From Petasospora fabianii (taxonomy: Eukaryota; Ascomycota; Saccharomycetes; Phaffomycetales; Wickerhamomycetaceae): 64,000 nucleotides of DNA. The notes under the pieces were generated by a model. It was not told the DNA's origin. It worked only from the letters and a program-made list of their open reading frames with translations, and did no database searches. The position numbers and the translations under genes were made by a program. The stretch spans positions 1,520,726 to 1,584,725 of the forward strand of contig CP048717.1 in the NCBI GenBank assembly GCA_022641835.1, written 5' to 3'. Shown piece by piece: positions 7,621 to 17,485 of the stretch (its first letter is position 1; each line of letters begins with the position of its first letter).

Positions 7621-9380
7621 GGGGCCCAACTCTTTGCACACAACCTGTAGTTTCAACGTAGAGGCCACCATTAAAGCAAGAGGCCCTTCCTTGCTATATT
7701 AATGGTCCCAGTGGGGTCAAAAATGTTGGGTAATCATGGGAGAGCGGGGGCATGTCCAATTTTCGTAGGTATAGGGTCATGTCTGGCTAAGTTGTAGGAA
7801 GGCGCTGGAGATTGAAGGAGGGCAGTTATGAATCTCTAGTGCACATTTAGGGATCTGTTAGATGCATGGTAGTAATAGAATGCTTGTCTTGTGCTTGTAG
7901 TTAATGCGCTGGCCATGTTATGGTAAAATGAAGTATAAAACGGGTGGTGTCATGACGCGTCAGGGAGACATGTAGTGCCTATGTTGTGCCAATTTCAGCG
8001 ATTACAAAGCTCTACAGTAGATTGAGGTGTTTCATAGGTGCTAGTGAGGGCGAGCTTAGGTTTGAGAGTAGCTTTAGGCGGTTATACGCAGATATAGATC
8101 AGAAAATCAACGAAGTGTAACCGGATACACTTGACTATCGTGACAAAACATCATGATAAAGCCTCGGTTTAAAGCTATCCAGCAACAAATGAAGTAAGTT
8201 GTACCACTGTAACTTGAATGAGAAGGCATATGATGCTACTGAAGGCAGTTACAGGCAGTTTGAAGCCATTTTGATGACATATGATCCATTTATAGACGCC
8301 AGAAATTTGCCAGATTATGAAAATGAAATGCCACGCAGTAGGGACGATCATACACGATGGAATTAAGCTATAACAAGGAGCCATGTTGCTCTTATGATAC
8401 ATGGGACGTCTATCTACGCTCTGTATGAGGCTTCTAGAGTTAATTCACGTTCGTCGTTGTATATGATCGTAATCTGGCCCTTGGAGGTTAGTCGATCAAG
8501 GAGGCAGATCGGGATCAAAACGAGATCAGTTGTATAGAACGAGTGCCTATTACCTTTCAAAAAGCCGGAGCTACTATAAAACTATCAATACAAGGCTTCA
8601 CAATGATCTCTCTTGCAGGTCTTCAAGAAAGCGGATGCGAATATATGACGATATTGTATCTGGACCTATTTTCTCGTTTATTTTTTATTCATTTCTGCAT
8701 AATTCGCGAATAATATGCATAATTTGAGAGCGTGCATAGCTATGCCGATAGATGCATAAATACACAGGATATACTCCGTGCAAACTTCTGCATAAGTGTC
8801 GTAAAATACTGCACTTAATGTGAGGAGTGCCGATACTTGCATTAGACTACCGATATATATATATTAGCACCCATCTGATATAAATGACTCCTATACCTAT
8901 ACCTATCTACTTTCTTATAAACACTTTTTTTGTCTAGTAGTCCTCAAACATAGAGTCATCATTTATTGGAAAGTGAAATTGTCTAAGTGTGTGATAAATA
9001 CTTCTTTGTAGCAAAGTTGTATCGTGTGTAAATAGATCTCGGTTAGAGCACTACTATTGATTAGCATTAGTGCGCCGTTCAAAACCAGCACTATCTCGAT
9101 CTATTAAGCGTAAACACATTTTGAAACCAAGACAAGATGCTCCAATATCAATAAGCGACATTTAAATCGCCATGGTTTCTGCCCTTGATGAACACAAAAT
9201 GTCCATCAAAGATTTTGTCCAATCACAAATATTTGTCTTATTTGTCTTGAGGTGTCGACGCGATGTTATTATTTCCCCTTTGAGAAAGTTCAACAGGATC
9301 AAAAACAACAAGACAAGTCATATATTCAAGGGTGTTATACTACTAAACACAGCAGCACAACTTGAAGCAACAACATACAC
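7621..9380. other. Gene-free stretch with no recognisable element except a TGCATAA cluster
   Basis: About 1.75 kb. Short frames exist on both strands but none resembles a known protein. From about 8100 it becomes AT-rich. Four TGCATAA copies and one TGCATAG lie in 8696-8795, and a T7 run ends at about 8932. The last few hundred bases should hold the promoter of the DUF4246 gene. Confidence 0.5.
8696..8795 (+). repeat. Cluster of TGCATAA heptamers
   Basis: TGCATAA starts at 8696, 8716, 8753 and 8789, and TGCATAG at 8733, all in the same orientation. It lies about 585 bp before the DUF4246 start. It could be a regulatory site array; no known factor is assigned. Confidence 0.45.
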
Positions 9381-11072
9381 ATGTCAGCTTCCATTAGTAA
9401 TTCAGTCGAGAAGCGAGTTGTTGGGCGTCTCTCACCGTTCCCACATCCATGGTTCACCAATTGGGCACCGAATGCCCCACCTGCTCAACCACTTAACCAT
9501 TGGAGAATGCAAGAGATGTCTAACGCCATTAGATCGAAGCCTGATTGGCAAAGAAAGTACAAAGATGTTGAGATCAGTCGTAAATGGAGAAATGAGATCC
9601 GTCAACAGTTCCCTGATCTTGATCTCATGGATAAGATGTTCGATTACGTCTTGGCGGAACTTAAGTGGGTCGAAAAGATGGAGAATGAGTACCCTGGAAT
9701 GAAGACCTCGGGATTTGTGATGGAGTGTGACGATCGAATCGTTAGCAGTGTCACTGCAATTGATGAGACAACAAGACACAAGTTTGTTCAACAAGTTCAA
9801 AGTCTTCACGATAGCTTTGGTGAGGAGATTGATTACCATCCAGGGTCTAAGAACCAAGTCATCGATTTGGTACATCCATCTTTGTTCCCAGTTCAATATG
9901 GAACCACAGTGACTGAAGATGATAAAGGAGACTACAAGATTGCTAAATTCTCCTCTGATATCCCTATGGCCAAGGACATGACCGAAAATTCCGAGTTTGG
10001 TGTCTCCAAGAAGTTCCAATGGCTACCAACACCACTTACTCTTAACAATGAAACTGGTCTTTTCCAATTCTCATCCTACATCAATAATTTGCACCCGGTC
10101 CAACACAAGGAGCTTTACAATACACTCGAAACAATTTTCAACAAGACTCTTCCAGGTCTCAATTTTACACTCGCAAGATTTGCTTCGCCTGTTTATGAAA
10201 GAGTTGATGAGGACGTTTATACAAACCCATACCAGACCCATGGGAAGGAGAGCATGTGGGATCATATGAATGCTCTTGAAGAGGCAGCAGATGCTGATCC
10301 ATCTATCGATTTTGAAGATGAGTGGAAGCTTCGTGTCTCCAAATACATGAGAGAAATCTTTTCCCCATACAACAAAGATCCAGAGACCGTCAACTTTGAT
10401 TTAAAAGAATTTGGTGAGGTTAAAGTCATCACTAAGATTGCCACCATTGAGCTCACACCGGAAGATCCTGTGTATGAAGGAGGTTCATGGCATGTTGAAG
10501 GAACAGTGAACGAGGACATTGTTGCCACTATAATCTACTATTTTGATTCTGAAAACATCACAACATCCAAATTGAGTTTCCGTACTGGATTTGGAGAACC
10601 GATGTATGAACAAGGTGATGATCTTGGTGTTGAATTCATCTTTGGATTGCAAGAAGAGCAGCTCTTGGTTAGAAACATTGGTGAAGTGACAAGTGAGACA
10701 AATAAGGTCGTTATCTGGCCAAACCTGTTCCAGCATCATGTCGAGAGATTTGAGCTGGCTGATAAGTCCAAGAAAGGTCACAGAAAGATTATGTGCTTCT
10801 TTATATGTGATCCATATAATGACCAAGTCCTCGCCACGGACAAAGTCCCCATGCAGAGAAAGGATTGGTGGGATGACGCAACACTCGGCATGACAGACGA
10901 AGAGAAAGCCAAGATATCTAAGGCAAGTGATGGAAAACTTCCACAAACTCTCGAACAGGCTTTCAAAATCAGAGAGGAACTCATGGCTGAGAGAGCCATC
11001 GATGCTGAACTTGATCCTGATGACTGTAGTGAAATGGCCTACAGAACTTTCTTCAACCTTTGCGAGCACTAA
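9381..11072 (+). CDS. DUF4246 family protein, probable Fe(II)/2-oxoglutarate-type oxygenase fold
   Basis: 563 residues. The N-terminus has the family pattern of an N-terminal basic/proline segment, 'LNHWRMQEMSNAIRSKPDWQ' type, then a long alpha-beta region. The C-terminal half contains 'GGSWHVEGTVNEDI...YYFDSENIT' and 'WPNLFQHHVERFELADKSK' followed by 'GHRKIMCFF', hallmarks of fungal DUF4246 proteins. H371 and E373 together with a histidine at 452/453 could form a metal-binding facial triad; that is inference. No cellular role is established to my knowledge. CTG codons fall at conserved leucines here, for example residue 449. The gene stands at the edge of the large gene-free region. Confidence 0.8.
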   Translation: MSASISNSVEKRVVGRLSPFPHPWFTNWAPNAPPAQPLNHWRMQEMSNAIRSKPDWQRKYKDVEISRKWRNEIRQQFPDLDLMDKMFDYVLAELKWVEKMENEYPGMKTSGFVMECDDRIVSSVTAIDETTRHKFVQQVQSLHDSFGEEIDYHPGSKNQVIDLVHPSLFPVQYGTTVTEDDKGDYKIAKFSSDIPMAKDMTENSEFGVSKKFQWLPTPLTLNNETGLFQFSSYINNLHPVQHKELYNTLETIFNKTLPGLNFTLARFASPVYERVDEDVYTNPYQTHGKESMWDHMNALEEAADADPSIDFEDEWKLRVSKYMREIFSPYNKDPETVNFDLKEFGEVKVITKIATIELTPEDPVYEGGSWHVEGTVNEDIVATIIYYFDSENITTSKLSFRTGFGEPMYEQGDDLGVEFIFGLQEEQLLVRNIGEVTSETNKVVIWPNLFQHHVERFELADKSKKGHRKIMCFFICDPYNDQVLATDKVPMQRKDWWDDATLGMTDEEKAKISKASDGKLPQTLEQAFKIREELMAERAIDAELDPDDCSEMAYRTFFNLCEH

Positions 11073-11392
11073 TGAGTGAGCAATAAGAAATGACACCCCA
11101 TTTATAACAATAATATATATCTCATAACTTGAACAACATCATTTAATAACTAATTATTGTGCAAAATGAATATAAAATGAATATAAGAATGAATAATGTG
11201 GTGTCCGGATGTATCCCCTCAAAAATATTGATTACGTAAACGTTGATGAGCTCAAATGTAAATCTCGGACATCTCTCCAATAAGTGATTGGTGCTTATAG
11301 ACTCTTGCTTCTTGTGAGATTATTGTTGATCTTTGTCAGAGGATAACAGTTACCTACACCAGAGAAAAAATACATCTCCTACGGCCACAGAG

Positions 11393-12859
11393 ATGGAGGA
11401 TACAGACGCTTCTCAAAAGCTCTACGAGCTCAGTCAGATGTTCCCAGACATCCCATTCGAACGAGTTCTCTCTATTTTCTATGGGAATGGAGGCGATGTG
11501 GAGGCCTCCATTACTTCCCTTCTCTCCAACTCCTCGGATAAACCAGACGAGAACGATTCAGACTTCCAACTCGCAACATTATTCGAGATGTTCCCGAACA
11601 TTGACCAGGACATTATTAGATCGCAACTCAATGACTGTGAAGGAGATGTCACTCGTGCCTCTGAGGCCATAATGGCATACGAGACTGCTAAAGAGCTGGA
11701 AGATAAGTGGAAGATTGAAGATGAGTCAGTTTCAAGTGCCACTAATGTCGAGTGGAGGAGTTCATTTGAAGGAAAGATCCAAAAGCTCGCCGAAACAACT
11801 GGACTCAAGGAACCTCTGGCCATGAAGTATCTTCGGAAGAACGAATCAGACTTTTGCAAAGCACTCGTTGATATTGTGTTTCATCACCAGGCCGATGTCG
11901 ATAGGATTAGACTGGAAAAGTTTAGGAAAACCAAGGGGAAAGTCCCCAACGGTCCCAAGAATCTATCACGAGTTCAAGGTGGATACAATAACAATAGCAC
12001 AGTGTCATCCTCGGGGACCACAATATCTCATGCCTCTGAAGACTCTAATGAAGATGGTTTTAACACTACTATCGGCTCAAGCCTAACAAATGATACCGAA
12101 TACTCCAAGGTTACAATTGATCCACACGAGATTGAAAGTGAGGACGAGGAGGACCGCTATGTCTACAGCGACAAGAACCCAGAATCAGTTGAACTTGCTA
12201 ATATGGTCTTCTCCACCAAGATATTAGCCGATATCAGTTGGCTTTTCTACAAAAACGCTCTGATCCTATTCAAAGGTGATAAGGAGATGGCACTAAATGC
12301 TGGTCTGTTGCTGATTGAGAACGATGCTGCTGAACTGTCCTTTAGTGGTGTTGATAAGACTCTTGACTACACTCAGCTCTTTGCTCAGACTCGTGCTGAT
12401 CATGAGACGTATTCATCGGTTGCTTCAAACTCTTCTAACATGAAGAATTTCACTCCAGTGATGAAAAGACGTGTGCGTGCAATGGAAAAGCCAGAGGATA
12501 ACATTGAAGAGGGCTTTGACAATGGACAAATTGCACTTCAGCGTAATGAATTAAGGAGTGCCGTTCAGAACAACCACTTGGATCTGCACAACTTTACTGT
12601 CGCCAATGCTAAGGCTACAACTGATTATGCCCTCAAGAGGTGGTGGAAAGATGAGCTACGTGCGAGAGAGGTGGATGGCAGGCTCCTGAAATCAACCAAG
12701 GCGTACATGATTCCGCCATTGACCATTGTCACTGGAAGAGGAATCCACTCTGACGGTGGTAAGTCTAAAGTAAGACACTCTATCAAGGCTTTGCTCGAGA
12801 AAAGCCCATATAAGTATGAAGAGGAGACGTCAAGGTTCATTGTAGTGGGGAAGAAATAG
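11393..12859 (+). CDS. CUE2: Cue2-like endonuclease with CUE and Smr domains (no-go decay)
   Basis: The first ATG in frame is at 11393, giving 488 residues; the open frame extends upstream without ATG. Two CUE-type ubiquitin-binding helices bundles are visible near residues 7-45 (MFPDIP...) and 59-98 (MFPNID...). After a long linker an Smr domain ends the protein, with LDLHN (D397, H399) and the GRGIHS motif from residue 448. In yeast Cue2 cleaves mRNA at stalled, collided ribosomes. The size exceeds S. cerevisiae Cue2 (about 443). In S. cerevisiae CUE2 and MIF2 are neighbours, and MIF2 is two genes away here. Confidence 0.9.
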   Translation: MEDTDASQKLYELSQMFPDIPFERVLSIFYGNGGDVEASITSLLSNSSDKPDENDSDFQLATLFEMFPNIDQDIIRSQLNDCEGDVTRASEAIMAYETAKELEDKWKIEDESVSSATNVEWRSSFEGKIQKLAETTGLKEPLAMKYLRKNESDFCKALVDIVFHHQADVDRIRLEKFRKTKGKVPNGPKNLSRVQGGYNNNSTVSSSGTTISHASEDSNEDGFNTTIGSSLTNDTEYSKVTIDPHEIESEDEEDRYVYSDKNPESVELANMVFSTKILADISWLFYKNALILFKGDKEMALNAGLLLIENDAAELSFSGVDKTLDYTQLFAQTRADHETYSSVASNSSNMKNFTPVMKRRVRAMEKPEDNIEEGFDNGQIALQRNELRSAVQNNHLDLHNFTVANAKATTDYALKRWWKDELRAREVDGRLLKSTKAYMIPPLTIVTGRGIHSDGGKSKVRHSIKALLEKSPYKYEEETSRFIVVGKK

Positions 12860-13134
12860 AACGTTAAGAAATGTAAATCTTGGGTGTGCTATCGCCACTG
12901 ACAGCTAGATTAGTAGATAGTTAACAGTAGAGAAGACTAGTAGTTAATAATACCTCAAAGATGGCACGAAGATGACGAGCAAGGCGAAAGCATTTTAAGG
13001 ATAGCCTATACTGCCACTTCTACACTCTACATACAAAACGTTACCCTACAAACAACTAGATCTTATTATTTGAGTCATCATCTATAGTCTTATTCTATTC
13101 ATGAACAAGCAGTCATAATTGTCGAATCACTCTC

Positions 13135-14790
13135 CTAATGAATGTCACTCGCATACCCATCATCATCTAGCTTGATCAGCTTCAATCCACAAACGTCCCA
13201 TCTCTGTTGAGAGAACTTGGCATGAAACTGATCCCAAGCTTGAGCAGCTTTACAATCTCTGGTCTCATATTGTGGTTTGACCAACTTAAGATCATTACTT
13301 TTGCTCTCCTTAAATGGCGTACAGCGTCTTCGATGGCCCATGTACTCCGCATGAACATCCTTCTCTATCCACGGTTTAGGGATAGGGGAGTCGCTGAAGT
13401 GAAGATACTTGACATTTGGAAGCCATTCTGAAGACTCATGCTCAAAAGAGGTATAATCGTAGTATGCTGCCTCTGAAGAATGTGTGATTCGCCATTCGGA
13501 TCTATCGATGTATGGGATATCTTCAAGCTCTGCAAGGAAAGTGCTATGCTTACGTTTAACGTTCAATTCACTCGTGAGAAGACCATATCGTTGATGTGGG
13601 AGGATGAGAAGGTCTGGAATAGCCGTGAGTGTTTTCTTACGTGCTCTTTGACGTTTGAGAATGGCCGGGAGGGAGAACATCTGGTTGATGAGTTCCATGT
13701 CAAAATCTGTTGGAGAAGATACTGAGAGCGTCTCCATAGCTCTCTCATAAAGTGGAAAACTCGGTGTAATGACCATCAGGATAGAAGTGATGTAGAATTG
13801 ACGGATGTTGAAATGTGCCGGGAGAGAGTTATAGACGGTGGTGTACATGTTCTTCTGGGTGACTAATTGCTCTGAAGTTAGCTCCACTTTAGAGAATGGC
13901 CAGACAGGAAGTTTGCCTGTACTATCGGCATAACGTGTCAAGTTCATAACAAATTCATTCTCGTATTGTATCTTTTCAGAGTGTGTCATTGGTCTCGGAG
14001 GCTCCCAATTTCCATCATTCTTTGAAGCCATAAGTGATGACCACCATGACATGTCGAAAAGTGGAGCAATTAGCCAGTATGCAGGGACAACGGCAATCTC
14101 TACTGGTGGGATAAAGAATAACTCATCCAAATGACCCTGTGGAATCTGAGAATCAGAGTCCATGTAGATAATCCTCTCATAATCTATCAATCCAAATATG
14201 TTCATCTTGGTCATACTCGAGGTCCAGTACGAGTCTCTGTTCAATTGTTGGATCCTCTTAACACGATTCACAATAACATTAGCCCTCTTGACGGATCCAT
14301 CGATAGTTGGTGATATATCAACGTCCTCAGTGAGGAGGATAACTAGAGAAGCCTTGGTGCCCTTGGACCTCAAGTCTGAAAGAAGCATCACAGCATTGCA
14401 AAGATGCGTCTCGGACGTAGCATACGTAACATAAGCAAGTCTTGACCACTTTACATTGGTCTTATCAATGTGTGAGTATAAGAAGTCAATTGTCTGTGAG
14501 GAGATGCGTTTGATCGTGCTTCGGTCGTAGTCGATGAGCTCCATGGGGAGTATGATCTGTGGTTGTGAAGCTCGCCATGGCAACGATAATGGAAGTGAAT
14601 GTAGAGGGAAACTGTATCTAAGCAGATGAAGGCAGAGTAGAAGAGCAACTGCTATTAAGAGATAAACCGATCGAGTCTTGGATCTGGGTGTCATTGCGTT
14701 GATGAAAGTGACCTTCTGATGGGACAATGCCTGGCCATTGGACTTGATCCGTAGATGTAACTTGCGCAAATATGACCGTGTCGAGAACAT
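13135..14790 (-). CDS. GNT1: Golgi N-acetylglucosaminyltransferase, Gnt1-like (GT8)
   Basis: 551 residues, a type II membrane protein. A short cytoplasmic, basic N-terminus precedes a hydrophobic anchor at about residues 41-60 (SVYLLIAVALLLCLHLL). The lumenal part has the glycogenin-like GT8 pattern 'AYVTYATSETHLCNAVMLLS' and the metal-binding DSD in 'RIIYMDSDSQIP'. This fits fungal Gnt1, which adds GlcNAc to N-glycan mannose chains in the Golgi. A second in-frame ATG at codon 32 (14697) sits just before the anchor and could be the real start. The protein is longer than the usual ~490. Confidence 0.85.
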   Translation of the reverse strand: MFSTRSYLRKLHLRIKSNGQALSHQKVTFINAMTPRSKTRSVYLLIAVALLLCLHLLRYSFPLHSLPLSLPWRASQPQIILPMELIDYDRSTIKRISSQTIDFLYSHIDKTNVKWSRLAYVTYATSETHLCNAVMLLSDLRSKGTKASLVILLTEDVDISPTIDGSVKRANVIVNRVKRIQQLNRDSYWTSSMTKMNIFGLIDYERIIYMDSDSQIPQGHLDELFFIPPVEIAVVPAYWLIAPLFDMSWWSSLMASKNDGNWEPPRPMTHSEKIQYENEFVMNLTRYADSTGKLPVWPFSKVELTSEQLVTQKNMYTTVYNSLPAHFNIRQFYITSILMVITPSFPLYERAMETLSVSSPTDFDMELINQMFSLPAILKRQRARKKTLTAIPDLLILPHQRYGLLTSELNVKRKHSTFLAELEDIPYIDRSEWRITHSSEAAYYDYTSFEHESSEWLPNVKYLHFSDSPIPKPWIEKDVHAEYMGHRRRCTPFKESKSNDLKLVKPQYETRDCKAAQAWDQFHAKFSQQRWDVCGLKLIKLDDDGYASDIH

Positions 14791-15006
14791 AGAAATAGAA
14801 TGGTGTTAATAGGAAGATAACACAGTATAACTTCTGTTAATGCTAGTTTAAGGTCTGAAGTAATGGAGATGTCGGATGAGACATTTTTCCGAGTCTCCGC
14901 GAAGATCCGATCTTTGTGGGGAAATGATAAGAGAGTCATTACAACTTGTTTCCTTCTTCTTTATTAGTACAAACGTTAATAATTAATAAAAGTATCGTGA
15001 TCATAA

Positions 15007-17136
15007 TTAGTCTTCCCATTCGACAATCTCTTGTCCCTTTGTTTGCACAAAGAAAAGCGTTGCTTCGGTGTTTCCCTTGTTAGTGAATTCGTAGAAGTTA
15101 CCCATCGGTACCTCTAGCGAACATCCCTTGTTGATCATGAACACAGTGCCCGATAGTGTCACTTGAATGATACCCTTGATACAATAGAATACAAAGTATG
15201 TCCCATCGGTACTTTTCAGGTTCTTTCGGCCACCTATTGGGAGCATCATCATACCAGAAGCGATGAATTCACGGTTCTTATCAAACAAGATAGCCAACTT
15301 GAAATCATCCTCAGCGGTTTTCACTTCAGTGCTAAAGTTCTCTGTACCAGCAGCCCATGCAACGATTCTGTTTGACTTATCTTCACTTCCATGACCCTCG
15401 TAGGCATCCACTTTAAGGAATCCATTTCTCATCCATTCTGATCCAGCAGCATCACCATTACGCACAGCAATTTCCAATTCATCGTTATCTTCGTTGTCAT
15501 CTTCTTCATCATCCTCGGGGATGATATCAATCCTAGGACGACGCGTTGTGTTACGTGATCTTGCTGGAGTTGTCCTTTGGCTTCCACCTCTAACCTTAGA
15601 TGAAGAACGTGATGCCCTCCGTGAACCAACTGTGGATGATGAACGAGAGATTGGTTTCTCTGGTGGCTGCTCAACGGTGACAATCTCCTTAGCAGATGGA
15701 ACAGAATCATTTGGTTTCCTCTCGTACACCATTCTCTCACCTCTCCAGTATTCCAATGGCGAAACACGAACTCTTGATGAACGTCTTGTTGGTGCCTGAG
15801 ATGATGGGGGCCTTGATGGAGCTCTACTCTCTTGATCCTTCCGAAGTGTATCTATATCGATATGATGCTCCTTAACTGTGAATCTTCCCCTAGATGGTGG
15901 CTTCGAGTCTTCTTCTCTGCGGAACTTGTTCTTTCTACCATTATCCTTTTCAATAGGTTCTGGTGCTGCATCAGATTCTCCCGAGGGAGAATCATCGTAT
16001 TCAGTAATGACTGGGACCGAGCGTTTTGCACGTGGTTTCCTAGCGGTGCTAACAGTGGACTTCTTAACTGGGGCCCTAACTGGAACTTTAGCTGGTGCCT
16101 TCTTAGCTGTAGATCCTTTAACAGTGGTCTTCTTTGGTGGTGGCATCGATTCTTCAATTGTATCCTTCCTCGAACCACCTCTTTTCTTTGATGTAGGTTT
16201 CAAAAATGGCTCATCATCATCTTCTTCTTCATCCTGATCATCCTCTCCATTATCATTATAGTCGTCTTCATCATCACTATCAACAATTCTCTCCCTTAAT
16301 CCCATCGTACCACCTCTGCTGTATGTTTCACTCTGATAACCGTCATCGATTGGGAAGTCAGGTGAAGGTGGTGGAAGATTATTATTTCTACCTCTTTTGT
16401 TAGAGGCAATTGATTTGGTGAGAGAGGCCATGGACCTTGATGACATTTGTCCCGTATGTAATGGACTGTTGAGTTTGCCTGATAGAGAAAGTAAAGGTGA
16501 AGTTTGAAATGCCGGTGGTGTATGATCTCTGTAAGAATTAGTGTTACCTCTGGTGGATTTTCTCGTTGATGAGCGCACCGTTGTGTTACGTTCAAGCTCT
16601 CGTTGGCGTTCTTCAAAAGTCTTGTCTCTAGCATCATCACTATCCGAGTCATCATCACTAGAGAGGAACAACGTTGTGCCTCTTGGAGGTCTCGGTGGTG
16701 TGTGATGAGTTAGATGATTATGATCAAAATTGTTGACAGATCGTATGCTTCCTCTGCTATCTTCGTCAATCTCCATCTCTGCAGACTGTGAGCGAGGTGG
16801 AACGCTATCCAACGCGTCGTCGTAATGATCATCACCATCTGTATCGGTAGCTTGTCCTCTTGATAGTCCCTTTGAAGGAAGCGGTGATAAGAGAGGCGTT
16901 CTCTTCCTTGCGGAACCTCGGCTAGGCTCAGCATCTGATCTAGCCGCCCTTGTAGATCTGGTACTTGATCTTTCGGCGATTGATGTGGAATTGCGCACTG
17001 GAGCATCACTAGAAGCCGGTTCATCATCTTTAAAGAAGTCTTCGATATCGTCCATGTCGTGCGCGTCCCGTTTGACGTTTTCACGCGCCGTGAGCCCGGT
17101 TTTCCGGGACTTGACTCCAATCTCAAGGAAGTCCAT
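15007..17136 (-). CDS. MIF2: Inner kinetochore protein CENP-C/Mif2
   Basis: The first ATG in frame is at 17136, giving 709 residues beginning MDFLEIGVKSRKTGL. This is the conserved Mif2 N-terminal motif, so I chose this start over upstream non-ATG codons. A long Ser/Arg-rich and acidic disordered region follows. The CENP-C signature, with RVSPLEYWRGE at its core, lies near residue 458-470 and is the part that contacts CENP-A nucleosomes. The C-terminal ~100 residues form the cupin dimerisation domain ('GTYFVFYCIKGIIQVTLSG' type). It bridges centromeric chromatin to the Mis12 complex and COMA. Larger than S. cerevisiae Mif2 (549). Confidence 0.95.
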   Translation of the reverse strand: MDFLEIGVKSRKTGLTARENVKRDAHDMDDIEDFFKDDEPASSDAPVRNSTSIAERSSTRSTRAARSDAEPSRGSARKRTPLLSPLPSKGLSRGQATDTDGDDHYDDALDSVPPRSQSAEMEIDEDSRGSIRSVNNFDHNHLTHHTPPRPPRGTTLFLSSDDDSDSDDARDKTFEERQRELERNTTVRSSTRKSTRGNTNSYRDHTPPAFQTSPLLSLSGKLNSPLHTGQMSSRSMASLTKSIASNKRGRNNNLPPPSPDFPIDDGYQSETYSRGGTMGLRERIVDSDDEDDYNDNGEDDQDEEEDDDEPFLKPTSKKRGGSRKDTIEESMPPPKKTTVKGSTAKKAPAKVPVRAPVKKSTVSTARKPRAKRSVPVITEYDDSPSGESDAAPEPIEKDNGRKNKFRREEDSKPPSRGRFTVKEHHIDIDTLRKDQESRAPSRPPSSQAPTRRSSRVRVSPLEYWRGERMVYERKPNDSVPSAKEIVTVEQPPEKPISRSSSTVGSRRASRSSSKVRGGSQRTTPARSRNTTRRPRIDIIPEDDEEDDNEDNDELEIAVRNGDAAGSEWMRNGFLKVDAYEGHGSEDKSNRIVAWAAGTENFSTEVKTAEDDFKLAILFDKNREFIASGMMMLPIGGRKNLKSTDGTYFVFYCIKGIIQVTLSGTVFMINKGCSLEVPMGNFYEFTNKGNTEATLFFVQTKGQEIVEWED

Positions 17137-17291
17137 TGGGTTCAGTATCGATATATCAATTACTGCCAATGGGGCAAATCGTCTCTAAAGCAAATGGACA
17201 GAGAGTTAGATCTTTAAGGGCCCCTTCACTGTAGTTACCGCGCGTCTCTCTTTGTTTTTGTTTTGATTTTTTTGTTTTTAAAAAGGACTGT

Positions 17292-17304
17292 GGTGTCCGG
17301 GTGC
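17292..17304 (+). promoter_or_regulatory. TGGTGTCCGGGTG motif (recurrent intergenic element)
   Basis: Lies between MIF2 and STE20. Near-identical copies occur at 11199-11211, 38083-38095, 48905-48917 (minus) and 52208-52220. Its complement CACCCGGACACCA resembles a Rap1-type site. The binding factor is not known. Confidence 0.4.
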
Positions 17305-17485
17305 TTCAACGCTTCTTCTTTAGGAAATTTACTATTTTGGGATGTTTTTCCCCGCGTTTTAAGGCTCTCCGACGATGTCCGTTAACAGTACTTTCTATCC
17401 ATTCTCCCTCTTTTTAACTAAAAGACAACAAAAACATCTTTATAAAGGTCATCAGTATATATACGATCAATCCAGAAGTGTTCAT

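Noticed and set aside
7240-7671. 143-codon minus-strand frame
   Set aside because: No ATG-supported domain, composition unlike real proteins here, and it overlaps the perfect stems of the structured region.
8175-8402. 75-codon minus-strand frame in the gene-free region
   Set aside because: Short, no recognisable features and no neighbouring support.
5226-9380. Point centromere of the S. cerevisiae type
   Set aside because: No CDEI-AT-rich-CDEIII arrangement was found; other centromere types remain open.
9172-9702. 176-codon plus frame overlapping the DUF4246 start
   Set aside because: It overlaps the well-supported DUF4246 gene in another frame and shows no family motif.
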